From Polymorphospora lycopeni (GTDB lineage: Bacteria; Actinomycetota; Actinomycetes; Mycobacteriales; Micromonosporaceae): DNA of 64,000 bases. Position 1 is the first letter of the stretch; each line of letters starts with the position of its first letter. A model generated the notes under the pieces. The model worked only from the letters and a program-made list of their open reading frames with translations, ran no database searches and was not told the DNA's origin. Shown in pieces: positions 48,778 through 55,951 of this stretch. The DNA lies in contig NZ_JBCGDC010000020.1 in the NCBI RefSeq assembly GCF_042237075.1, forward strand, positions 17,416 through 81,415. Reading direction: 5' to 3'. Made by a program: the position numbers and the translations under genes.

Positions 48778-49932
48778 CTACGGCAGGCGGACGGTGACCC
48801 CGGCGGAGAAGACCCCGCCGCGCAGTTCGATCCGGTCCGGCCGCGTCCCGCCGTCGACGGTGAACGCGAGCGGGAAGAGCAGTTTCTCGCCGGCGGGTAC
48901 CGGGGTGGCGAACAGGTCCCGGCCGCCGTTGACCGCCCGGGTCGCCTCCTCGTCGACGCTGACCCAGTTGCCGTTCGGCTGGTACGCCCGCTGGAGCATG
49001 CCGTACCAGGGTTGGCTCTCGCCGCTGACGTTGCGCAGCCCGACGACCGCGAGGCACCGGCCCTTGCCGCCCGCCGGCGGCTCGCAGGTGATCCGGTAGA
49101 CGGCGAACTCGAAGTACTGCTCCCGCATCGGTGCGCCGAGCTGGCCCAGCGTGGTGTCGCCGATCCAGCCCTTGCCCTCCTCCAGCGCGGCCCGGGTCGT
49201 CTCGCTGGCCCGGTTGAACCGGACCACGCCCTGCCAGGCGGCGAGCGCGCCGACGGCGGTCACCAGCGCGGCCGACAGCAGCACGAGTGTCCACACCGGA
49301 GGGCCGTACCGCCAGGTGTAGCGGGGCATCTCGCGGCGGAACCGTTCGGCGCGGGCGAGCCGGCGGGGCTTGCTCCACCGCCGCCAGGTGAGAATCGCGG
49401 CGGCGAGCAGCACCACGCCGATCGAGGCGATCAGGGCGGGCAGCGTCATCCACCACGGTGGCGCCGCTTTCACGACGGGGAGCGGGGGTGCGGCCCAGGT
49501 CGCGGAGGCACAGTCGTACGGCTGGTCGCCCTGCGTCGGGTACGCGCAGACGGGTACGACGACCTCGCGCATGGTGCCGGCCGGGGCGAGCGACGTACTG
49601 CGCTGGAGGGTTTCGCCCGGCACGAGCCGGACCCGCCAGGTGACCTCGTCACGTGCGGGGTAGCCGCCGTCGCTCACCGCGGCGACGGCGGTGCCCGCCG
49701 GCACACCCTGCCGTACGACCACGTCGAGCGGCTCCGGGCTCTCGTTGTGTACCTCGGCGCGGTAGTACGGGGCGGAGCCGCCGCTGCTGGAGACCTTGAC
49801 GGTGACGGCGTGGGCGCCGGTCCGCGCCGCGCTGGTCGGTGTCTGGGTGGAGCCGGCCGCTACGGCTGTGGCCGGGATGGCGACGGACGCCAGGACGGTC
49901 AGCGCGGCCAGGCGGAGCGAGGATCGGGTCAT
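48778..49932 (-). CDS. Secreted/membrane protein of unknown function, 384 aa
   Basis: Signal peptide MTRSSLRLAALTVLASVAIP ending near AVAAG, a beta-rich domain (about 40-150: PYYRAEVHNESPEPLDVVVRQ, RRVRLVPGETL-like strands) resembling DUF11-type or Ig-like repeats, a helix (about 163-185), a basic cytoplasmic loop (KPRRLARAERFRRE), a second helix (about 212-235), and a C-terminal extracytoplasmic beta domain (about 250-384) resembling DUF4352 proteins (YRITCEPPAGG, ISVxxG-like LRGGVFSAGVTVRLP). I do not recognise the protein. ATG 49932. Confidence 0.72.
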   Translation of the reverse strand: MTRSSLRLAALTVLASVAIPATAVAAGSTQTPTSAARTGAHAVTVKVSSSGGSAPYYRAEVHNESPEPLDVVVRQGVPAGTAVAAVSDGGYPARDEVTWRVRLVPGETLQRSTSLAPAGTMREVVVPVCAYPTQGDQPYDCASATWAAPPLPVVKAAPPWWMTLPALIASIGVVLLAAAILTWRRWSKPRRLARAERFRREMPRYTWRYGPPVWTLVLLSAALVTAVGALAAWQGVVRFNRASETTRAALEEGKGWIGDTTLGQLGAPMREQYFEFAVYRITCEPPAGGKGRCLAVVGLRNVSGESQPWYGMLQRAYQPNGNWVSVDEEATRAVNGGRDLFATPVPAGEKLLFPLAFTVDGGTRPDRIELRGGVFSAGVTVRLP

Positions 49933-50072
49933 CTCGGTTCGGGACCTCCCGCACCGACGCTAGGCCGGACGTCGGTGCGTTATGCGAGAAAGGTCTGTTC
50001 CGGAAACCGCCCGGGGCCCCGCTGGTACGCTCCGCCGCCCAGGCCACCGGCCCGGCGGACTAGATTGGGCAG

Positions 50073-50876
50073 GTGCGAATCGCTCGTTTTGCCCATGCCA
50101 GTGGAATGTCGTTCGGGGTCGTCGAAGGCGAGGCCGGAGCCGGCCCGGAAGGGCTGACCGTCGCCGAGATCGAGGGACACCCGTTCGGCCGGATCACGTT
50201 CACCAACCAGCGGTGGGCGCTCGCCGACGTACGCCTGCTCTCGCCGATCCTGCCCAGCAAGGTCGTGTGTGTCGGGCGCAACTACGCCGACCACGCCGCC
50301 GAGCACGGCGCGGAGGTCCCGGCCGAGCCGCTGCTCTTCCTCAAGCCGTCGACGTCGGTGATCGGCCCCGGCGACGCGATCCGGCTGCCGGTCCAGTCGA
50401 AGCAGGTCGAGCACGAAGCCGAACTCGGCGTCGTCATCGGCCCGCCGGGCGCCCGTCGCGCCGACCGGGCCGCGGCCGAGAAGGCCATCTTCGGGTACGT
50501 CGGCGCGAACGACGTCACCGCGCGGGACCTGCAACGCTCCGACGGCCAGTGGACGCGGGCCAAGGGGTTCGACTCGTTCTGCCCGCTCGGGCCGTGGATC
50601 GTCACCGGCCTCGACGTCAGCGACCTCGAGGTCCGCTGCGAGGTGGGGCGCAAGCCCGAGGAGATGGAGGTACGCCAGCTAGGCCGGACCAAGGACATGG
50701 TCTTCGACGTGCCGGCCCTGGTGTCGTACATCTCGCACGTGATGACGCTGCTGCCCGGCGACGTGGTGCTGACCGGCACCCCGGCCGGGGTGAGTCCCGT
50801 CACGGCCGGCGACACCGTGGTCGTCCGGATCGAAGGGCTGGGCGAGCTGGCCAACCCCGTCGTCGCGCTCGACTGA
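50073..50876 (+). CDS. Fumarylacetoacetate hydrolase family enzyme, 267 aa
   Basis: Metal-dependent C-C bond hydrolase, decarboxylase or isomerase of the FAH superfamily. Motifs: VCVGRNYADHAAEHG, FLKPSTSVIGPGDAI, metal ligands in VEHEAELGVVIG (Glu-x-Glu) and the later GANDVTARDLQ Asp, then KGFDSFCPLGPWIV. A 60-residue N-terminal domain precedes the catalytic core. GTG 50073 lies 6 nt after TAGATT (50061-50066) and lacks a ribosome site, so it is probably leaderless. The exact substrate (e.g. acylpyruvate or an aromatic degradation product) is not visible. Confidence 0.9.
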   Translation: MRIARFAHASGMSFGVVEGEAGAGPEGLTVAEIEGHPFGRITFTNQRWALADVRLLSPILPSKVVCVGRNYADHAAEHGAEVPAEPLLFLKPSTSVIGPGDAIRLPVQSKQVEHEAELGVVIGPPGARRADRAAAEKAIFGYVGANDVTARDLQRSDGQWTRAKGFDSFCPLGPWIVTGLDVSDLEVRCEVGRKPEEMEVRQLGRTKDMVFDVPALVSYISHVMTLLPGDVVLTGTPAGVSPVTAGDTVVVRIEGLGELANPVVALD

Positions 50877-50883
50877 GTCGGGC

Positions 50884-50923
50884 CCGTGCCCCTGCCGGCG
50901 CGGTGCGCCGGCGCAGGCCACGG
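50884..50923. terminator. Hairpin after the FAH-family gene
   Basis: Interrupted stem: CCGTG with CACGG, CCTG with CAGG and CGGCGC with GCGCCG around GGT. It begins 7 bp after the stop. The remaining stretch to 51105 shows direct copies of GTTGCATCA near 51014 and 51030 but no gene. Confidence 0.5.
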
Positions 50924-51105
50924 TGGTTTGGGGGCCGGTGGGGGGATCGGATTTGGCACCCTCCACCGGGTCCGGTAAAGTTCACCCCCGGTGCCGCAAG
51001 CAGCAGGACCACGAGTTGCATCAGTCGCGTTGCATCAAGTCACACCGACTTGAGTAACAGCGCAACAAGTGGGAACGCTGTGAGCAGGAAGGCCATAGGC
51101 ACCAA

Positions 51106-51177
51106 TGGGGTATGGGGTAATTGGCAGCCCAACTGATTCTGGTTCAGTTAGTCTAGGTTCGAGTCCTGGTACCCCAG
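51106..51177 (+). tRNA. tRNA-Gln (anticodon CUG)
   Basis: Acceptor TGGGGTA pairs with TACCCCA; D-arm from GGGTAATTGGCAGC; anticodon stem AACTGA/TCAGTT with loop TTCTGGT placing CTG at 51139-51141; T-arm GGTTCGAGTCC. Discriminator G, and 3' CCA is not encoded (CAA follows). The U1-A72 start is the usual mark of bacterial tRNA-Gln. Confidence 0.95.
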
Positions 51178-51272
51178 CAACCGATGTCCGAATAGGGCGC
51201 CGGCGCTGGCCTCTGATAGAGTTCAGCACCGTTGGACCGCAAGGGAAAACGGCAAAAAGTGAAGAAAGTCCT

Positions 51273-51345
51273 GGCCCCGTCGTCTAGCGGCCTAGGACGC
51301 CGCCCTCTCAAGGCGGTAGCGCGGGTTCGAATCCCGTCGGGGCTA
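51273..51345 (+). tRNA. tRNA-Glu (anticodon CUC)
   Basis: Acceptor GGCCCCG pairs with CGGGGCT (first pair G-U); D-arm GTCTAGCGGCCTAGGAC; anticodon stem CCGCC/GGCGG with loop CTCTCAA giving CTC; T-arm GCGGGTTCGAATCCCGT. Discriminator A, CCA not encoded. It lies 95 bp after tRNA-Gln in the same direction, and a terminator follows, so one transcript may hold both. Confidence 0.95.
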
Positions 51346-51353
51346 CAGTCGAC

Positions 51354-51384
51354 AGTCCGTGCCACTCCGGTGGCACGGACTTTT
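51354..51384 (+). terminator. Intrinsic terminator after tRNA-Glu
   Basis: AGTCCGTGCCA (51354-51364) pairs with TGGCACGGACT (51371-51381) over 11 bp around CTCCGG, followed by TTTTC. It is one of the few T-tailed terminators in the window. Confidence 0.85.
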
Positions 51385-51433
51385 CGGTTTCTCTGGACTC
51401 CCTCGCGTCCCCCTCATACCCCCTTCACCCCCG

Positions 51434-51849
51434 TTGATCCGCGTGATCAGGGATTAAGTCGCGTGTGTCGCCGGTGTGTCGGGTGTCGTACTCCCTGATC
51501 ACCGGGATCAAGGAAGGCTGAGCTGGCGGGGCGTCCGCGCCCCGAAGTGCTGCCGAGGGCCGGCTGGTCCGGTGGCGGCTGGGCTGGACCGCTCCTGTGG
51601 GCCGAGGCGGGCCGGCGGCCCAGCGGTCCGGCGGGCCGGGGCCAGCGGTTCGGCGGGCGGGCGGTCTGGCGGTCCGGCGGCCCAGCAGTCCGGCAGTCCG
51701 GCAGTCCGGCGGGCCAGCCGGACTGCGGGCCGGTGGCCGAGGTGGCAGGGCGGTGGTGGGTGGTGTCCTCCTTGATCCCGGTGATCAGGGAGTACGACAG
51801 GCGCCGCGCCGGCGACACGCGCGATTCAATCCCTGATCACGCGGATCAA
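51434..51849. mobile_element. MITE-like element, 416 bp, 81-bp inverted terminal repeats
   Basis: The left end (51434-51514) and right end (51769-51849) are inverted copies of one 81-bp sequence; I count about 8 differences, roughly 90% identity. Each end is itself a palindrome, opening TTGATCCGCGTGATCAGGGA and closing TCCCTGATCACCGGGATC. The 254-bp core carries no credible gene and consists of degenerate GTCCGGCGGGCC-like units with CAGTCCGG in three tandem copies near 51690-51710. No target duplication is evident. A solo copy of the same 80-bp unit lies at 33547-33625. A non-autonomous mobile element is my inference. I see nothing else in 51385-51861. Confidence 0.6.
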
Positions 51850-51861
51850 AGAGGGGGAGTG

Positions 51862-52548
51862 TCAGAGGCCGCTCAGGCGTTGGCCGGCGCGGACGACCGC
51901 CATCGCGTGGCGGTCGCCGGGGCGGCGGCCGAGGCGCTCCAGCGGACCGGAGACGCTGATCGAGGCGATGACCCGGCCGGTCCGGTCGCGGATCGGGGCG
52001 GAGACGCTCGCCACACCGGCCTCCCGTTCGGCGACCGACTGGGCCCAGCCGCGGCGGCGTACCTCGGCCAGGGTGCGGCCGGTGAACTTGCAGCGGGGCA
52101 GCAGTGGCATGACCGCCTCGGGCGGCTCCCAGGCGAGGAGGATCTGCGCGGCGGAGCCGGCCGTCATCGGCAGTACGGAGCCGACCGGGACGGTGTCGCG
52201 TAGCCCGCTGGCCCGTTCGGCGGCGGCGACGCAGATGCGTTCGTCGGCGCGGCGCAGGTAGAGCTGGGCGCTTTCGCCGGTGGCGTCGCGCAGTGCGGCG
52301 AGCAGCGGCTCGGCGGCGGTCAGCAGCACGTCGGGGGCGGCGTTGGCGAGTTCACCGAGCCGGGGGCCGGGGCGCCAGCGTCCCTGGGTGTCGCGGACCA
52401 GCATCCGGTGGATCTCCAGCGCCTGCGCGAGGCGGTGCGCGGTGGCCCGCGGCAGCTTCGTACGGTCGACGAGTTCGGCCAGGCTGGCGCCGTCGACGCA
52501 GGCGGCGAGGATGACGACCGCCTTGTCGAGAACGCCGACACCGCTCAT
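51862..52548 (-). CDS. ndgR: IclR-family regulator divergent from leuCD (NdgR-like), 228 aa
   Basis: Winged helix-turn-helix (about 1-60: GVGVLDKAVVILAAC, ELVDRTKLPRATAHRLAQAL) and IclR effector domain (about 75-225). Position opposite leuC, length and sequence match the NdgR regulator of Streptomyces, which controls leuCD and other amino acid genes and is conserved at this place in actinobacteria. ATG 52548 is preferred to one 8 codons further out, because the domain starts directly and a TATGTT hexamer lies about 20 nt upstream. It has a solo transcription unit ending beside the MITE-like element. Confidence 0.88.
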   Translation of the reverse strand: MSGVGVLDKAVVILAACVDGASLAELVDRTKLPRATAHRLAQALEIHRMLVRDTQGRWRPGPRLGELANAAPDVLLTAAEPLLAALRDATGESAQLYLRRADERICVAAAERASGLRDTVPVGSVLPMTAGSAAQILLAWEPPEAVMPLLPRCKFTGRTLAEVRRRGWAQSVAEREAGVASVSAPIRDRTGRVIASISVSGPLERLGRRPGDRHAMAVVRAGQRLSGL

Positions 52549-52597
52549 ACTGTGTCCCACAAGCCGAAACATACCTCCCAGAATTTAGGATGTCCAG
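52549..52597. promoter_or_regulatory. Divergent ndgR-leuC promoter region
   Basis: Only 49 bp separate the two starts. TAGGAT (52586-52591) ends 6 nt before the leuC ATG, pointing to a leaderless leuCD message. On the other strand TATGTT faces ndgR. The segment is AT-rich for this genome and must hold the regulator's binding site, but I cannot mark its exact limits. Confidence 0.6.
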
Positions 52598-54162
52598 ATG
52601 GTGGGAGTCACTCCGAAGCCAACATCGCCCAGGACCCTGGCCGAGAAGGTCTGGGACGCTCACGTGGTGCGATCCGCCGAGGGTGAGCCGGATCTGCTCT
52701 TCATTGATTTGCATCTGCTCCACGAGGTGACCAGCCCGCAGGCGTTCGACGGCCTGCGGATGGCCGGCCGCCGCGTGCGACGTACGGATCTCACGCTCGC
52801 GACCGAGGACCACAACACCCCGACCGGGTACGACGATCCGTCGTTCAACGCCCGCCGCGGTGACCTGCTGACGATCGCCGACCCGACGTCGCGTACCCAG
52901 ATCGAGACGCTGCGCCGCAACTGCGCCGAGTTCGGCGTCAAGCTGCACGCGCTCGGCGACGACAACCAGGGCATCGTCCACGTCATCGGCCCGCAGCTCG
53001 GCCTGACCCAGCCCGGCCTGACGATCGTCTGTGGCGATTCGCACACCGCCACCCACGGCGCGTTCGGCGCCCTGGCGTTCGGCATCGGCACGAGTGAGGT
53101 CGAGCACGTGCTGGCGACCCAGACGCTGCCGCAGGCCCGGCCGAGGACGATGGCGGTCAACGTGGTCGGTGAACTGGCGCCCGGCGTCACGGCGAAGGAC
53201 CTCGTCCTCGCCCTGATCGCCCAGGTCGGCACCGGCGGCGGCCGCGGCCACATCGTCGAGTACCGCGGCGAGGCGATCCGCGCGCTGTCCATGGAGGGCC
53301 GCATGACGATCGCCAACATGTCGATCGAGTGGGGTGCCAAGGCCGGCATGATCGCGCCGGACGAGACGACGTACGCGTACCTCAAGGGACGGCCGAACGC
53401 GCCGCAGGGCGCGGACTGGGACGCCGCGCTGGAGTACTGGCGCAGCCTGCCCACCGACGAGGGGGCGACCTTCGACACCGAGGTGACGCTCGACGCCGGC
53501 CGGATCAGCCCGTTCGTCACCTGGGGCACCAACCCGGGCCAGGGCGCCGCCCTGAACGCCGCGGTGCCGGCGCCGGAGGACTTCGACAACGACGCGGAGC
53601 GCACCGCCGCCCAGCGGGCCCTGGAATACATGGACCTGCGGCCCGGTACGCCGCTGCGCGACGTGCCGGTCGACGTGGTCTTCGTCGGCTCGTGCACCAA
53701 CGGCCGGCNCGCACCGCCGCCCAGCGGGCCCTGGAATACATGGACCTGCGGCCCGGTACGCCGCTGCGCGACGTGCCGGTCGACGTGGTCTTCGTCGGCT
53801 CGTGCACCAACGGCCGGCTGGAGGACCTGCGGGCCGCCGCCGACGTGCTGCGCGGGCGCAAGGTCGCCGACAGCGTACGGATGCTGGTGGTGCCGGGTTC
53901 GGCCGCGGTGCGGGAGGCGGCCGAACACGAGGGGCTGGACAAGGTCTTCATCGACGCCGGTGCCGAGTGGCGCTTCGCCGGCTGCTCCATGTGTCTGGGC
54001 ATGAACCCCGACACGCTCCGGCCCGGCGAGCGATCGGCGTCGACGTCCAACCGCAACTTCGAGGGCCGGCAGGGCCGTGGTGGGCGTACCCATCTGGTGT
54101 CGCCGCCGGTCGCCGCGGCCACCGCCGTGACCGGCCGTCTCGCCGCTCCCGCCGACCTGTGA
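52598..54162 (+). CDS. leuC: 3-isopropylmalate dehydratase large subunit (assembly-frameshifted), 484 aa after correction
   Basis: Aconitase-family 4Fe-4S enzyme isomerising isopropylmalate, and citramalate in the CimA route. Motifs: LIFIDLHLLHEVTSPQAFDGL-like start (LLFIDLHLLHEVTSPQ), GDSHTATHGAFGALAFGIG, and cluster Cys in GSCTNGR and GCSMCLGMN. As given, the frame breaks at an N (53709) because 109 bp (53600-53708) are repeated at 53710-53818. Removing 110 bp restores one frame from ATG 52598 to TGA 54160-54162, 484 codons, the normal length. I therefore treat it as an intact gene with an assembly error. leuD follows 15 bp later. Confidence 0.93.
53600..53818. other. Assembly scar inside leuC: exact 109-bp duplication with N
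   Basis: 53600-53708 and 53710-53818 are identical and separated by one N. The repeated peptide (ALEYMDLRPGTPL through GSCTNGR) occurs once in every LeuC I know, and excision gives a normal protein. This is best read as two overlapping contig ends joined without merging. Confidence 0.93.
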
Positions 54163-54177
54163 AGGGCTGAGAAGACG

Positions 54178-54765
54178 ATGGAAAAGTTCACCGTTCACAC
54201 CGGCGGCGCGGTGCCGCTGCGGCGCTCCAATGTGGATACAGATCAGATCATCCCGGCGGTGTATCTGAAGCGGGTGACCAGAACCGGCTTCGCCGACGGT
54301 CTGTTCAGCGCATGGCGGGAGGATCCCGCATTCGTGCTCAACGATTCGAGGTATTCCGGTGCGTCGATCCTCGTCGCCGGGCCGGAGTTCGGCACCGGAT
54401 CGTCGCGCGAGCACGCCGTGTGGGCGCTGCGCGACTTCGGGTTCCGGGCCGTCGTCTCGCCGCGCTTCGGCGACATCTTCCGCGGCAACGCGCTCAAGGA
54501 AGGTCTTCTGCCGGTCGAGCTGGAATTGGCTGTCGTCGAAGAATTGTGGACCCGGCTGGAGGCCGACCCGGCCACCGCGGTGACCGTCGACCTGACCGCC
54601 CGCGAGGTCCGGGTCGGCGACGCGGCCTGGTCGTTCCCGCTCGACGACTTCAGCCGGTGGCGGCTGCTGGAAGGCTTGGACGACATCGGTTTGACGCTCC
54701 GGCACGAGTCGGCGATCGGCGCCTACGAGGAGCGGCGGCTGCCCTTCCTGCCAGTGGTCGCCTAG
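54178..54765 (+). CDS. leuD: 3-isopropylmalate dehydratase small subunit, 195 aa
   Basis: Swivel-domain subunit that completes the LeuC active site. Family motifs: NVDTDQIIPAVYLKR, GPEFGTGSSREHAVWALRDFGFRAVVSPRFGDIFRGNALKEG (quoted core: FGTGSSREHAVWAL). ATG 54178, 15 bp after leuC, has no strong ribosome site beyond GAAGA. Length 195 is normal. A 15-bp hairpin ends the operon. Confidence 0.96.
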   Translation: MEKFTVHTGGAVPLRRSNVDTDQIIPAVYLKRVTRTGFADGLFSAWREDPAFVLNDSRYSGASILVAGPEFGTGSSREHAVWALRDFGFRAVVSPRFGDIFRGNALKEGLLPVELELAVVEELWTRLEADPATAVTVDLTAREVRVGDAAWSFPLDDFSRWRLLEGLDDIGLTLRHESAIGAYEERRLPFLPVVA

Positions 54766-54791
54766 GCCGTACGCCTGACCGCACAGCGGTT

Positions 54792-54824
54792 TTCGCCCCC
54801 GTCGGCCTGGCCGACGGGGGCGAA
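54792..54824. terminator. leuCD terminator hairpin
   Basis: Perfect 15-bp arms TTCGCCCCCGTCGGC (54792-54806) and GCCGACGGGGGCGAA (54810-54824) around CTG, 26 bp after the leuD stop. Confidence 0.8.
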
Positions 54825-54860
54825 TCCGTTACGACACAACGACTTTTTTCCGGCGGATGT

Positions 54861-54889
54861 TTGTGTACTGGTGGCAAAGGGCATACCGT
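54861..54889 (+). promoter_or_regulatory. hup promoter TTGTGT-17-TACCGT
   Basis: TTGTGT (54861-54866) and TACCGT (54884-54889), 17-bp spacer, within an AT-richer stretch. The predicted start is near 54896, giving a 46-nt leader with a GGAGGGAAAG ribosome site before the GTG at 54942. Confidence 0.6.
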
Positions 54890-54941
54890 GCGCGCAGAAT
54901 GGCTCGCGTTGAGTCCAGAAGTACATTCGGGAGGGAAAGTC

Positions 54942-55664
54942 GTGAACAAGGCCGAGCTCATCGAGGCGCTTGCCGCTCGCCTGGGGGACCGGAAGACGGC
55001 GACTGCGGCGCTCGACGCGGTTCTCGCAGAGGTCCAGGCGGCGGTCACCAAGGGCGACCGCGTTGCACTGACCGGTTTCGGAGTCTTCGAAAAGCGTGTG
55101 CGGGGACCGCGAACAGCCCGCAACCCGCGCACCGGCGAAGCGGTGAAGGTCAAGAAGACGGCGGTGCCGGCGTTCCGGCCGGGCGCCGGCTTCAAGGACA
55201 TGGTCGCCAGTGGCAAGGCCCCGAAGGCCGCCGCGGCACGCAAGACCGCCGCGGCCACGACGACCACGGCGGCGACGGCCACAACGCCGACGGCCACGAC
55301 CGCGAAGGCCGCCCCGGCCCAGACGGCCGCGGCGAAGACGACCACCGCCGCCAAGACCGCCACCGCTGCCAAGACCGCCGCCGCGGCGAAGACCACCGCC
55401 GCGGCCAAGAAGACCACCGCAAAGGCGGCGCCGGCCAAGACGGCGGCCGCGAAGAAGACGGCGCCGGCCAAGACGGCCGCTGCCAAGAAGACCGCGACCA
55501 AGGCGGCCACCAAGGCCACCGCCACCAAGGCCGCCGCGACCAAGAAGGCCGCGCCGGCGAAGAAGTCCGCCACCGCGGCCAAGAAGGCCGCGGCGACCAA
55601 GAGCACGACCCGTACCACCGCCGCGAAGAAGGCCCCGGCCCGCAAGGCCGCGGCCCGGAGCTGA
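54942..55664 (+). CDS. hup: HU-family DNA-binding protein with histone H1-like tail, 240 aa
   Basis: Residues 1-90 are a complete HU fold (MNKAELIEALAARLGDRKTA, GFGVFEKRVRGPRTARNPRTGE), which bends and compacts DNA. Residues 91-240 are a low-complexity Lys/Ala/Thr tail made of AKKT/AAKT/PAK repeats like eukaryotic linker histones, as in mycobacterial HupB. It probably contributes to nucleoid compaction and may be acetylated or methylated on Lys. GTG 54942 follows GGAGGGAAAG. A strong terminator lies 17 bp downstream. The Lys codons are almost all AAG. Confidence 0.95.
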   Translation: MNKAELIEALAARLGDRKTATAALDAVLAEVQAAVTKGDRVALTGFGVFEKRVRGPRTARNPRTGEAVKVKKTAVPAFRPGAGFKDMVASGKAPKAAAARKTAAATTTTAATATTPTATTAKAAPAQTAAAKTTTAAKTATAAKTAAAAKTTAAAKKTTAKAAPAKTAAAKKTAPAKTAAAKKTATKAATKATATKAAATKKAAPAKKSATAAKKAAATKSTTRTTAAKKAPARKAAARS

Positions 55665-55681
55665 CCCGGCGCGTACGGCGT

Positions 55682-55717
55682 AGAAGGCGCTCATCCCCGA
55701 CGGGATGGGCGCCTTCT
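55682..55717. terminator. hup terminator hairpin
   Basis: Sixteen-bp stem (one T-G pair) with arms 55682-55697 and 55702-55717 around CGAC, starting 18 bp after the hup stop. Confidence 0.85.
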
Positions 55718-55768
55718 CGCGTGCCGGGGCCGGCCGCCCCGGATCGCGGCCCTTGGCCGGCGGGGAAT

Positions 55769-55889
55769 CGCGGCCCCTGATCGGTGGGGAATCGCGGCCC
55801 GTGGGTGGCGGAAAACGCGGCCCTTGATCGGTGGGGAATCGCGGCCCGTGGGCGGCGGAAAACGCGGCCCTTGATCGGTGGGGGATGGA
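55769..55889 (+). repeat. 47-bp tandem repeat, about 2.5 copies
   Basis: Copies start at 55769, 55816 and 55863. Each opens CGCGGCCC(C/T)TGATCGGTGG and contains a second CGCGGCCCGTGGG half-unit, so the array is built from related 23-24 bp halves. A further degenerate half-unit precedes it at 55745. It lies between hup and the EEP membrane gene, with no gene of its own; spurious open frames run through it. Confidence 0.85.
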
Positions 55890-55951
55890 ACACGAGAATG
55901 ACTCGGGTTGTCCCGCCCGTCCGAGAGGGACCGCCAACCCGAGGGGGAACC

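Noticed and set aside
51519..51768. Possible CRISPR or coding repeat in the core of the MITE-like element
   Set aside because: The CAGTCCGG/GTCCGGCGGGCC units are short, degenerate and adjacent without spacers of constant length, and the frames through them are low-complexity.
54942..55664. Transferred eukaryote-like histone gene
   Set aside because: The HU domain plus Lys/Ala tail is a standard actinobacterial architecture (HupB-like) with local codon usage.
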